A DNA stretch of 64,000 nt. It comes from Anoplopoma fimbria (Eukaryota; Chordata; Actinopteri; Perciformes; Anoplopomatidae). The DNA lies in NCBI RefSeq assembly GCF_027596085.1, contig NC_072451.1, positions 9,563,098 to 9,627,097 of the forward strand, written 5' to 3'. The notes under the pieces are model-generated. The model had not been told where the DNA came from. It saw only the letters and a list, made by a program, of their open reading frames with translations, and ran no database searches. Each line of letters opens with the position of its first letter. Within the stretch, counting starts at the first letter, position 1. Of the stretch, positions 49,152 through 64,000 are shown in pieces. The translations under genes were made by a program, and so were the position numbers.

Positions 49152-49600
49152 TTACATTACATTACATTACATTACATTACATTACAGTCATTTGGCAGAC
49201 GCTTTTATCCAAAGCGACTTACAGGAAGTGTATTCAACATAGGTATTCAAGAGAACTACTAGTCACCAGAAGTCATAAGTGCATCTCCTTTCTTAAACAA
49301 TCATCTTAAAGCATAAACCAGAGCAAAAGTATAGTGCAGAGGCAAATTACTACGAAAACAATAAGTGCAACAAACTAATATGAATACAATAAGTGCAGCA
49401 AACTAATACGAATACAATAAGTGCAATGAACTGATACGAATACAGTAAGTGCAACAAACTAATACGAATGCAATAAGTGCTACGAGGAAGGCTCAGGGTA
49501 GTACTTCTTGAAGAGGTGAGTTTTCAGCCTGCGCCGAAAGATGTCCTGACGTCAGTGGGGAGTTCATTCCACCACTTGGTAGTTCCCAGTGGTTTATAAT
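49152..49600 (-). repeat. Composite: (CATTA)n, LINE-type tail and 28-bp minisatellite
   Basis: 49152-49186 is (CATTA)7. 49187-49217 is, on the minus strand, CTGTAAGTCGCTTTGGATAA plus AAGCGTCTGCCAAATGA, the tail also found on the SINE at 35328. Then come about 120 bases of unique-looking sequence. 49345-49480 holds about five units of 28 bp (CTAATACGAATACAATAAGTG-type). A part with CTTCTTGAAGAGGTGAGTTT and AGTTCATTCCACCACTTGG follows, which I recall as part of a common fish dispersed repeat. The whole may be one retroposed element on the minus strand ending in the CATTA tail. Confidence 0.75.
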
Positions 49601-49832
49601 AGAAGTTTTCCATGACTGCTCACAAAATAAAAAAACACCTTTCTCGATCATAATTTGGACTGAGTGGGTGAGTGACCCAGAAATATCCCTCTTGAGCCTA
49701 TTTGATATTTTTACAGGCCCAATTTAAAACAGTGAATGGAGAGAGAGAGAGAAAAACATGTGAAAGTAAAAGGAGTTTTTTGGGCTTGGAAGAAATGCCA
49801 AAGATAACGTGTGGTTTAGAGGTCCTTATAAA

Positions 49833-49835
<3 letters not shown>
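49601..49835. other. No recognised feature
   Basis: Unassigned. Confidence 0.5.

Positions 49836-49884
<49 letters not shown>
49836..49884. repeat. (TA)n microsatellite
   Basis: About 24 TA units. Confidence 0.97.
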
Positions 49885-49885
<1 letters not shown>

Positions 49886-51005
49886 TCGCATACCATGCAG
49901 CACTCCTAATATGGACCCATTTCCTTATATTTTACTCTTGTTTTGGCTTGAGTCTTGCAAACCTGCTCTGTGTAAAACTCACTTACTGGGTTTTTGCGGG
50001 CACACAGGGAGATGTTGTTATTGTATGGCAGGAGACCAGCAGCGTGCAGGGAGCTGCAGAATGTGTGTCAGCTAGAGTGGAAAGCTTTATAGAGCTCCAC
50101 CTGGTCAGCAGGAATTTTAACTGGTGGACTGACTCATCCTCACCGACCTACCTGTGCCCCTTCGTGGTCTTGACACATGTGCAACGGTCGCTGCAGTCAA
50201 ACAGCGTGTGTGAGACACATTTACGCCACCAGATTAAAATTTTTGTGAGCTAAGGTCATTTACCTCAAGGTGCTGATTCGGAAAATGGATTAAAATCCAA
50301 GAAATAAGGTCTTTTTTGACCAACTTTTAAGGTAAGTGTTTTCTGCATAGATTTAAGTGTGCAGATATCTATTTGAGCTTTTTGATACTTCCTGCACCTT
50401 TTTAAGATAAAGCCGGGTAAAGCAGTGGTTATCCTGCATTAGGTTCTTTGGGATATTCCCTCATTTCATTCATTAAAAAATGTGTTTCCTCCGATGGGTA
50501 CGAATAAGGTATGGATTTAGTAATGGCCACAATATATACATATTATATATGTACAGAACTGTGTGTGTGTTTGTGTTTGTGTAGAATGAATGGTTAATTC
50601 TAACATTTAAACAAAACTACTCCTGTTAACCCCTTGCATCAAGTATAAATCAAACTTTAGACCTGACAAATATAACACTTGAAATGGTATGTTGTGCTTT
50701 GGAGTCAGTTTGCAGGTAAATCTATTCATTAAATAGTTTTTGGAGCACAATCAGTTCTATGGGACAGAGGAATGAGATATGCCAGGCTTTGGATACACTC
50801 ACAGCACTTGTTAGTAGAATCTGTTCACAGTTAGTTTGGGTCTGGGCTTTGTTGACAAGATAAATATATTATCAGATTTGAAGGCACCATGGTTAAATCA
50901 TACTGTATGTATGCTCATGTAGATATAAAAATGTTGGTTAAAACCATTCATTACTTTTTCCATGGTGTGTGAAAATGTATGTTTACAGTGTGTGTTGCCC
51001 TTATA
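49885..51005. other. No recognised gene (1.1 kb)
   Basis: The open frame 49702-50253 runs through the TA array and has no recognisable domain. Confidence 0.5.
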
Positions 51006-51500
51006 GGCTGTATGTATGAAGTGGACGTAGTAGCCGTGATGTCACCCATTGATTTGAGGACTGCCGTTTTTGCTGTCACTGTCTTGGATTTTGGATATCG
51101 CCATCTTGTTTTCGTGCAAGCAGTGAGCAGAAGTGACCATATTTGGATTGTGGAGGAATGACGTAGAGATGCAATATACAGCTCTGGCCTATATTGGATC
51201 TCTACTATCTTGTGTTTGACGGCCTGTTAAACACAAGGTAGACCCGCCCTAAAGCATACTCTGCTCTATGGTCTATTTGACTCTAAATGGACCATAATTT
51301 ACTAAATGAACATCATGCTGTATTGAAGAAGACTTGAAACTAGAGATTGAGACCATAAACTCATGTTTACAATGTCTACTGAGGGAATAAATCAAGAGAG
51401 GAGTAGGGTCATTTTCTCATAGACTTAGAGAGAATGCAGGTTTAAGGCAGTTTGGCATTGGCTTCACTTTTCAAAACCCAGAGTTTGCCACCTGGTTTCC
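51006..51500 (+). repeat. Dispersed repeat family, copy D
   Basis: GTATGAAGTGGACGTAGTAG, CCGTGATGTCACCCATTGAT, CGCCATCTTGTTTTCGTGCA, GAGCAGAAGTGACCATATTT, TAGACCCGCCCTAAAGCATA, GGTCTATTTGACTCTAAATG, GAAGAAGACTTGAAACTAGA and AATAAATCAAGAGAGG. This copy overlaps A in the left half and C in the right half, and ties the family together. The CRE word has decayed from TGACGTCA to TGATGTCA, a CpG-type change. Confidence 0.85.
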
Positions 51501-53129
51501 CTCTGTTCACAACCTTGCTAGTACTCAATTAAAGAATTAGCCATGGAGGCCTGCCAGCTCTTCTAACCAACAATCCTCCCTACCACCACCCCTGACCCCC
51601 TTCTAAGCTCTATCACAGGCAGGATGCCATGGTGTGTCTGCAGGAGTGTGCAGGGGTAATGACACTCCATAAAACAGCTTTTGTGCCCAGCTGCCTCTGT
51701 GAGTGGGTGGGAGGGGGGTGCTCTTTGGTATGTTCCAGGAGGCTTTATATGGCACCTGTTGCAGTAGCAGGAGTAGGGAAAATAACTTAAAGGAGAGGGA
51801 GGAGGGTACCTCCAGGCTCCATGTGGAACATCTTACACAGTAACTGGGCAGAAAACAAAACAAAAACAAAGTGTGTTTCTCATACAACAAAGAACACTGT
51901 CCAATCACAGTCCTGTCTGTGTCTGATTAGTGTTTCTTTTTTGTATTTGCACGCTGCCTCTTATACTGTCAGGCCAGTAGATGTAGTTTACCACAGTGCC
52001 TCATGATTTGTTGCAGGAGATAAAAGTTGCACGCAGCCTTATGATACATGAAGAGAGTTTGGCTTGTCTTGAGCTGCTTAAGCTGTATGCCTCTTTGACC
52101 GATTGTGTTGCTTTTTGAAGCCCTTAGTATGAAGTTAAATCAGGACACACACCTGACTCACCGTTCGATCCCTTTTACAAAAACATGCCCCCAAAAAACC
52201 TTTTCTGACAAAACTTTTCTGTCATTGCAGTTCACTGCCGCTCCACCCTACCCTATAATCAACGCATATGCAAAATAAGAAAAATTCTAATCATAAACTG
52301 GTATTTATAAAAGAAGAATGTTTGGTGAGAATGCTCACACAGCAAGCAGATTTCAGACCATGTGCACACATAGTATTAGCTGAGTTGATGATATGATAAA
52401 GTGGAATTTTATCATTCTTTTTTATTTGCATTTGAGCCATTATTTCCCTGTAAATTATCGTATAATTGTATGCAGAATTGCAAAGCACTTTGGGTAAAGT
52501 CTGTTTCAAAATGAGCCCTATGGATCATACTTCTGACATTTATTAATGGTGATTGAGTTTGAAGAGCAAAATCACAGATTATGTGATGAAGTTGTTATAT
52601 GGACACCACAAATAGTCATAGACCATGTACGGTTTTTTTTCATTTGTAATGACGGCTGTGGTGCATCAACAGGTTTAATGAGTGGTGCAGAGGGCACAAG
52701 TAAATATATGCAAACGGAGTTTAAGGGGATTTCTACATCCATTTATGTGGGAGTGGTAATCGTGCGCCCAGTTCTACAATGATTAAGACTTATAAAACAG
52801 AACCAGGTTTACATGCAGCTTTATAAATCTGATGAACTCTGATGATCTTTGTGTGTACAAACAGCTATAGTCATGAATCTACAGAGATTATTCTTTTTAT
52901 CAGTCTCTCTCTGAGCTCCCAGGCAGATTTTTATGAAGAGAAGCATATGAGTCCATTTTCATGCTTGAGTATTTTTTGGGTTACAGTTGCATTCCTGCAC
53001 CTATGGGTCAGTGGAAACACATGATCGAAACGCAGGGGTAAAAAGGAACTCCCTGTTCGTGTTGCTGATTAGTCATTACAGGTCATCATCTGCACATTGT
53101 AAACACATAGTTTGTGTGTTAGAACCACT
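51501..53129. other. No recognised gene (1.6 kb)
   Basis: Only chance frames. It includes the AT-rich stretch 52414-52510 compared in the findings. Confidence 0.5.
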
Positions 53130-53265
53130 GGTGACACTTTATTTAAAGGGGTGTTCACAAGACTGACATGGCACCTGTCATGAACATGAGGGAGTCTCTA
53201 TGACTCTTTATGACTGCGGTCATTTAGTGTCATTCTGTCATTTTTAATACAAAGTTTACATTGTT
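53130..53265 (+). mobile_element. Possible DNA-transposon left end
   Basis: GGTGACACTTTATTTAAAGG, GGTGTTCACAAGACTGACAT, CACCTGTCATGAACATGAGG and CGGTCATTTAGTGTCATTCT recall a fish element whose ends are GGTGACACTTTATTT. The matching right end (AAATAAAGTGTCACC) is not present. Recalled, not searched. Confidence 0.4.
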
Positions 53266-57157
<3,892 letters not shown>

Positions 57158-57479
57158 GCTTTGTTCACACTATGAGCGACAAAGGAAACACAACGGCCAA
57201 GCGTGGCTAGCCACATTGTAGCTGATATATTGCTAAAGCGCTGGTTGACATACTATGTTGGTATATAGCACTGGGAACTAGCTTACAGCATTTCTTAGAT
57301 GAAACAGATCATGGTGAGACAAAACCATATGATTGGTTAACGCTTCAAAAGATTGAAACCAGCTCAACTTTGGTTTGTAGCGCATCACGTGGGGCATTAG
57401 TTTTCTAGCTTCATGCCACCTGCTCCCATTGAAAATGATTTGTATAATGTAACTGTGTAGCTCATGGTGTGAAAGCAGC
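57158..57479. mobile_element. Degraded non-autonomous DNA element with inverted ends
   Basis: The left end GCTTTGTTCACACTATGAGC plus GAC matches the complement of the right end, GCTGCTTTCACACCATGAGC plus TAC, at 18 of 23 positions. The 322-bp interior has no coding potential. No convincing target duplication was found. I recall similar TTTCACACTATGAGCGAC ends in fish, but the superfamily is not assigned. Confidence 0.5.
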
Positions 57480-59619
57480 TAAAGTGTTTGCTTCTCACCC
57501 TGGTATGTTTGGTGTTCATTTCATGAAAAGCAAATGGAGCATAAACTTGATCCTAAACTTTGCCTGCCGTGCACTTTTTAATGAAATCCAAGCATTCCTT
57601 GGTGGGAATGTAAAAAAAGATGTGAAAAGATGGACAACCTGATGTAGGATCACAAGGTTTGGTCAACTGCTGCCTTCTCAGAATTCTGTCAAGATGCTGT
57701 CACTGAGGGGAAAGACATATATTACTGCACTAAATCACACTGCTTTGACCACATAGGGAGTATAACGCACTCACATACACACACACACTCACACTCACAG
57801 AGGGAGTGACCCAGTGTAGTCCACTAGAGAGAATGAGCTAAGGCCCAGCTGTGTGTGATGATAAAATTGAGATTGCACTGACCTAAGTAAGAGCGTCAGA
57901 CTGAAAGCAGAAATGATGTAACACAGCACACGAGGAGAGCAAGAGATTGACAGAGCCAGGCAGCACAAAGTGTGGGAAAGAAGGAAGAGGAGAGGAAAAA
58001 GTAATCGAGATAATAAAAACTGAGCTAATGACAAGACTGAAATGTTTGGTGCAACACAACACAATTTCCAACATCTGGGGTTTAATCAAATCAAATAATT
58101 GACTTTATATTGCTGCCAACCATTTTGCAAAACATATGTTATGTTTTTAATGTTTTTAAAATGTTTTTTTTCTAGCTTGGAGCAAATCACAAAATGACTA
58201 CAAAAAAACTGTTAAGTTAGTTAACATTAAGTTAACATTAGCAGAGTACATAAGCACATCGTTAACAAGTTCTATGCTACGCTAATTACTGAAAGTATTC
58301 TGAATGTCTACATGTGTTGCTTTTCCTTTTTTTATTGTAACAGTCAAAAACGACCTACCCAGCTTTACAGGAACATTGTTGTTCCTTAATTTCTTCTGTC
58401 TTCATCACAAGGTGAAGTGGTGGTTTAATTTTACACTGTGATCTTAAGACTTTAGCTTCTATCTTTATCTTTTTTACTTGTTTTCACTGATGAATCAGTT
58501 TCACATCCTGGATATTTCCTTCCAACACATATTGTACATTCTTCAGTGTGCCTCCCTCTGAGAACGCTTTTTCATTTTAAAATTAAGACAATATTTATGC
58601 AGGGAGGGCAGTTAGTGACAGTGTGGGCTCCATAATAGCTCTGACAGCTTAATGCAATAGCACTGGGGGGTGGGGCTTAGCGAAGGCTCAATTTTGTCAT
58701 TTCAATGCTATACCTCATTAAATATGAAATAATGTTTGCTTGGAGTTTAAAAGATTGTTGTGAAAAAAACAGGAAAACGTGAATTGCATGAAAGCGTGAA
58801 CAAGCATTTTATGGAATGGATTCTCCCTTAATGTAAACATTATTTATAGAAAATGACCTTAAATATTTATAAACACTGGTGCATTCCTGGTACACTGTTA
58901 GCACACTGCAGTGTAACAGTTATCGTTAATATAGGTATAGCAATGACAAAGACTGTAGGAAAATAGAGCTGGCTTTAGCAAATTAGGGGTGGGAAAAACA
59001 GACAAAAGAACAACATTTGTAACAGAACGTTGGCAATTTGCAAGTCACAGAAAAGAAGACATGACATGCTCATGCCATCAGGAAAATTTGCACTGTAAAA
59101 AGCGCTGAATATTTTGCTCAACATGTTTACTAATTCAAAGTGACTTCACTTTCAACAAAGCTTTTTGGCATGGACAAGCACTGCAGACACAGCTGCAGCT
59201 AATACAATTGCATTCCAGTCAGCAAGCACAGTGCAATAATGTCCATTGCCAATGCTGGTCAGTTTACCCAAATCAAACTTAAAAACTACCACCACTAATA
59301 CCCATCATGCAGCCTATGACTGCAAATGAGCATGCCAACCACCCATAATCCACTCATCCAGAAAACTACCCACAATACCCTTAGCCTCCTGCAAGATCCT
59401 AGAAAATACTAAGAAGCCACCTAGCATCACCACAACAATCATCAAATTATTCCTGAGGAACCACAGAGACACTCTAGAAAGTCCTCGGCATCTCCCTGGC
59501 AACCCCTTTGATCATCTTTATTCACCTAGAAATAATTTGCCTATATATATGGCCTGTATAAATTTAAACATAATGCAAAACAAGATGCCGCAGTCAAAAA
59601 GATATCCTAACCTTTTAGT
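57480..59619. other. No recognised gene (2.1 kb)
   Basis: 59300-59510 has a loose, repetitive look (CCACC/CTAGCA/CTCATCC words at irregular spacing), perhaps an old minisatellite. A GAGAGG/AAGAAGG purine-rich stretch lies at 57930-58000. The rest is unassigned. Confidence 0.45.
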
Positions 59620-59850
59620 TACCTGATTGACAGGTCACTGTTGCTATCAGAACCGTACAAAACACCTCTACGTCAATCCTCCGCAGTCTAAATATGGTCA
59701 CTTTTGATCACTGGTTGCAAAAAAACAAGATTGCGACAGCAATAATCCAAGATGGCAACAGAAAAAAATGCAGAACTCAGGGCTTCAAAATGATAACCAA
59801 TAGCTGACGTCACGACGACAACATCCACTTCTTATATGCAGTTTATGTGG
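59620..59850 (-). repeat. Dispersed repeat family, copy E
   Basis: The minus strand contains CATAAACTGCATATAAGAAG, TGGATGTTGT, CGTGACGTCAGCTATTGG, TTTGAAGCCCTGAG, AAAAGTGACCATATTTAGAC and TGCGGAGGATTGACGTAGAG. The CRE palindrome TGACGTCA is at 59805-59812. Confidence 0.8.
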
Positions 59851-62333
59851 AGCCCAAGCCAAGAAAGCCATGATGACATAAATATGACATCATCAGGGGC
59901 TATTTGAATTCACAAAGCTCCCCCAGAGCCATAGATGACATTATACAACAGCTTTTACAGGCTTAGATGTACTCCCCATGATTAATAAACTCTTCATTGC
60001 CCCGTCTACCATTGTCCTAATGGTCTAATAACCTTTAAATGGTTAGTATAGTAAAGTTAGTATGCAATATTCTTTGTATTCTATGACTTTTAAAATAACG
60101 AAGATATGATGACTCTAAGTAAAACTCAAACTGTTTAATTTTCTGTGCCAGCTCAAACAGCAGTCAATTTGTGGGGAGGCAGAACAGGCAGTCAGTAATA
60201 TGAGGATGTCAAGGACTCGTCACTTAGCTTTGACAGGGTGGCTGACAATCTCATCATATTTTAGAGTTTGTATTCGGTGCCTGTCCAAGAACTCTGAATT
60301 GAAATTGGGAAAAGGAATGTAGAGAAAGTGAGGTAAGATCCAGCAGAGGGAAAACAAGGAAGAAAAAAAATGTTAACCAGTTTGTTATTGTGAGGGATTC
60401 TGGTTGTCAAGGCAATAGAGGGGGAAACCCACACAGCTGTTGTCCAGCTAATGTTGCATTCAAGTCCTATGAGGAAATTGTGGATATAGCTCTAGGGCTC
60501 ACACAATAAAGTAATGTTCAAGTCCGCTTTCATGCAATAAATCTTGCTTGCCTGATTTTTACAACTTCAGGAATTGGATCTTGGATCTTGATCCTGATGT
60601 AGGTGAGTATTTCTTTCACCAGCATCCAAAGACGCACCTGTTATTTACTTGTAATACCATTAACAAAAACGTTTTAGTAAACTAAGTAGTTTTGGTGGAC
60701 ATTTCACAAAAGATAATACATAATATATTATTTAAGTGAGATTTCAATAATCAGAAAAGGCGTGTGTCATGATGTGTTACAGCTTTCTTATCCTATTACA
60801 GAAAAGACGTGTTCAGCTGTTCCCACATGAAGTGAATGCAGCATAAAGGCAGGAGAGAGGTACCGAAGTACGGTGGGCTGGAGGAGGACGGATTTCAGGG
60901 GTTGGTGTAACGTCTCCTCAGGGTCTGCTAGCTCCTGATTGGCTAGCGGGGGAGGAGGAGAGACCAATGGCCGTGTCTTATTGTGCTGTTGAGCGCCAGG
61001 CTGGGTTTCATCATGTGAGAGGCCCGGTTCACTCTTTAACACAAAGCAGATGTCCTCAACCTCGGCTGGTGCCACTAACAATCCCCTAGAAAACCCCTAT
61101 ACCATCTATCTCTTCCTCCACTCCTTATGACCTCTCTCCATCACTTGCTACCTTCACCTTCTTCCTTTCTCACTCTTTCACTCTTTCCCCAAATACTGTA
61201 AAAAAAGGCTCTTCACAAGTGTAGAAAAAGATTCGTTTGACTGTACCTGGTATTAATTTTGTGCATTCTTTGAAGCTCTAACCCAAAAATTAGATCTTTA
61301 GGGTACCATTGTAGAGCACCATTTTGAAGCTTACACCAGTGAATTGTGGGGAAGAGTTTCTGGATTTTCTTTAACATGGAATGAAGAGTTAACACAGGGG
61401 GGAAACCCCACCACTGCTTTGACCCAGGGTTTAATTCCGAATGTTGTTCGTAGGTTGGAATCCAGTGTGTGATAATGTCTTGGTCACTACACTGAGGACT
61501 CTTATGGTACGTGTCCACAGGGCATTTATGGACTCGAGGGGTCGCTTTGCTTCCCAGCTACAGGCGCTTGATGAGATTCCAGCAGCTGCCACTAGGAATG
61601 CCACACCTTATCGGATAAAGCTTTTACTCTTGGGCCACCTGCATCCATTTGGAAACTTTTTTTTCTCTTATATTAAGTACATGGTATACAAAAATGTGCT
61701 TTCCAAAAAAAACGGAATAAATAATCCATTCAGCTGCTGAATCTGTCTTCATTTTAGATCAACAACTGTTAGATTAAACGTTTTACAAGGGTTTCCAGAG
61801 GTAGCGAGTCGTGCTGGATGCCCCTGATTTGCATTAAGTAGCCTCGCCCTCAACTTTATGCAAATGAGGAGCAGTCCAATGTGACCATCTGTCTATCAAA
61901 ACGCAACGCTGCGCTACCATAATTTGTTAAAAGTGGGCTTCTACCTACATGTGTGTCAGAGGAATCAAATGGCTGTCTACAACCTCCCCACACAGTCAAA
62001 GCCTATGGGCTATATATACAGTATGCACAGCCATAAACTTTGGACTTCACACACCTTGTAGACATGGGCTGAATGAGATATAATTCACATCATGCACATC
62101 CTTGCAGACCCTGTGTGTACATGGTAAGCATAATTTGAGCTTCAGAGCCTTGATAAGGACCACAGTGCAGGGAAACTGGACTGAGATAGGGAAAAGGTGG
62201 AACAACAAAAAAGAGTTCCTGTCAAATGCCCACAGAATGAGCTTTTTCTCTGATTGGTTGTTGTTCTCATGCCAAACACAACCTACTTTAATTTCTGCAA
62301 CCAAAAACACATTGTCATGTGTTATTGCTTGCA
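59851..62333. other. No recognised gene (2.5 kb)
   Basis: 60880-61030 is GC-richer, with two CCAAT-type words (GATTGGCT at about 60937 and ACCAATGG at about 60963). A minus-strand open frame covers it (60788-61081) without a recognised domain. The rest is unassigned. Confidence 0.45.
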
Positions 62334-62405
62334 TACACAGGACCACGGGAAGAAAAGCCAACACTTATGCTAGTGCTGATGGGGATCCTAATAAAAAAAG
62401 CAATA
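62334..62405 (+). repeat. Possible retroposon 3' end
   Basis: CACAGGACCACGGGAAG, GCTAGTGCTGATGGGGATCC and TAATAAAAAAAGCAATAAAC. The TGATGGGGATCCTAATAAA word is a familiar fish retroposon ending, here with A-rich tail. Only the end is present. Confidence 0.4.
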
Positions 62406-62546
62406 AACATCCCAAACTGATGACACTGATAACAACCAACATATATGACAAGTCACAAACCCAAATCCCAATATTTTCCAAGTATGCCCACTTACCATCA
62501 CATTAACACGAGTCAACACATCAGGGCGCCAACTGTATCAAATTTA

Positions 62547-62632
62547 ACAAAAGACTGTATAAGAAGTGGATTTAGTCATTGTGACGTCACCCGTTGGTTT
62601 GTGGACTGCTGTTTCGAAGCCTTGCAAATGTC
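62547..62632 (+). repeat. Dispersed repeat family, copy F (short)
   Basis: AAGACTGTATAAGAAGTGGA, TTGTGACGTCACCCGTTGG and TTTGTGGACTGCTGTTTCGA plus AGCC. This is the left end of the family, with CRE TGACGTCA at 62582-62589. Confidence 0.8.
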
Positions 62633-64000
62633 AATTGACACGCATCAAATGACACTTCACATCATTGTAACAGTCAAAGGACATTCTTTATTGGGCTTCA
62701 GTAGAGTTTCCTTGTCTCATGGTGGCCTGAAGGATTTCGCCTGCAGGGCTACATTTGCGTTTGTGTAAAAAAGTAAAGAGCTCAGTCAAAAGTAGGAATG
62801 TCCAGATCACATCTTCTTTTTGCTCTTATTGCTCCTAATCATTCCAGAAATGTTAGTCATTTTTTACATAATAAAACACGCACTCCCCCTCATGTGTATG
62901 CCTCATGTATTCTTTGTCTCTCTCACACACACAAACACCTTCTGTCCTCTCCCTTCTTGTCACTTTGTTCTATTGGTTTTAGATCTTCAGTTTAGTACAG
63001 ATGCTTTCCCTCTAACATCTAACTATGATTCAGGCTTTCATGCAACCACGAGCTTTGAGCTCACTTGTTTATATACACAACAGGCTCATATACGGCAGAT
63101 GCACACAGAGTGTCTAACGGATGAGAAACACCTGTGGCTATACAAGTGGTCTTCATAGTATGTTTGGACATGCAGCGCTCGCACACACACACATGCACAC
63201 TCAAGAGAAGCCACTAAAAGTGTCTCAGGCTAACGTTACAACTTCATAAAGAAAGTGTATCATCTCTTTACAGAGAGGCAGTGCCTGTCTGTTGTGTTTC
63301 CTTAGCAGCTTAAGCATGCTTTGATTCAGTTCAACCCAATCTAAATCAGACTAACCTAGAGAACTCTGAGCAGCGCACATGACAACACACTCAAACAGTA
63401 GATGTAAGGGTAGAACAACCAATACGTGATCACAGACAGAGGGATGGATGTGTGCGTTTTTTTTTATTTCCAGACTTCTCAGAGGAAAGTCGGTTAATAA
63501 GACAACTGGACTTTTGCAAGAGACCGGTGGTAGGATTCCAATTAATTACAACATAAATCTTGAGCATTAAACTTTGAAATTATAATTTAATCTCACAGTC
63601 TTCATCAGCGGATGGAGGTGGCTTCACAAACTAACGATGGAGCTGTGGTCACGAGATAATCAGTGGTCGTATTTGATCCCCTTCAAAACCAGAAACAAGG
63701 TAGACTGGGTAAAGGGTCAAAGGTTATCGACAAGGAGTCAGTGCACCACTAGAGCCATACCAAGGAGGACACTGACATCTGACTCCAAAGCCATCTGTGA
63801 ACAGAGACAGGGGTTACTGTCATCAGGTTCCATACTTTGGTCACGTTATGGTTACTGAGCCAACAACTCCATTCATCATTCCTATGAGACAGGATTGAAA
63901 GCTCCAGAAAACGTTCCTGTTAAGACTGTTTTGTACAACTTGCATTTTAATTTCCCATCCCCGCTGTTTAATAGTGAAAGTCACGGCCAAATAAGTTCTT
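62633..64000. other. No recognised gene (1.4 kb)
   Basis: Short CA runs lie at 62924-62933 and 63181-63201. Open frames carry no motif. Unassigned to the window edge. Confidence 0.5.

Noticed and set aside
49702..50253. 183-codon frame
   Set aside because: It includes a (TA)n array read as Tyr-Ile repeats and has no recognised domain on either side.
60788..61081. 97-codon minus-strand frame in a GC-richer block with CCAAT words
   Set aside because: No domain or splice evidence. Kept only as a note on composition.

Overview
This window looks like teleost fish genomic DNA, probably a spiny-rayed fish. The evidence is the very long (CA)n/(GT)n arrays, tRNA-derived SINEs with a LINE-type tail, CR1/L2-type LINE fragments, a Tc1/mariner miniature element with the familiar fish terminus, solo LTRs, and intron-containing gene structure. 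No bacterial or viral gene organisation is present. I could not recognise a single intact protein-coding gene of the host. Most open frames longer than 60 codons are simple-repeat translations or chance frames. The window reads as intergenic or deep-intronic sequence dominated by repeats.

Layout. 1-10 kb: a frameshifted L2/CR1-type reverse-transcriptase fragment (1310-2357), SINE pieces, and two solo LTRs of one family (4943-5610 and 8918-9489). Both LTRs are on the minus strand, have TG...CA ends and carry perfect 5-bp target duplications. 10-23 kb: long GT/CA arrays, two copies of a dispersed family carrying a CRE-like site (A and B), and a decayed dispersed repeat. 23-30 kb: a Tc1-type MITE (23200-23425), an LTR-like 3' end, a second decayed LINE, and repeat copy C.

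30.5-35 kb is the most gene-like part. It holds the remains of a multi-exon gene encoding zinc-finger-like motifs followed by what looks like a tyrosine-recombinase (Crypton-like) core. The large central exon is broken by stops and frameshifts. The small flanking exons keep good splice sites and matching phases. A 695-bp terminal-inverted-repeat element with a 3-bp target duplication sits just upstream, and a full-length SINE sits just downstream.

35-64 kb: a degenerate GACTTTTT-type tandem region (38.5-39.2 kb), an isolated candidate TATA/CCAAT promoter (42.9 kb), an old LINE remnant (44.3 kb), copies of a GTTTAGGCAAC family, a composite (CATTA)n/LINE-tail/28-bp minisatellite block (49.15-49.6 kb), repeat copies D, E and F, and a degraded TIR element (57.2 kb).

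There is no pathway or operon to describe. The best candidates for something new are the recombinase-derived gene remnant and the dispersed family that carries a CRE palindrome next to a CCAAT box. All family names rest on recalled similarity; no search was run.
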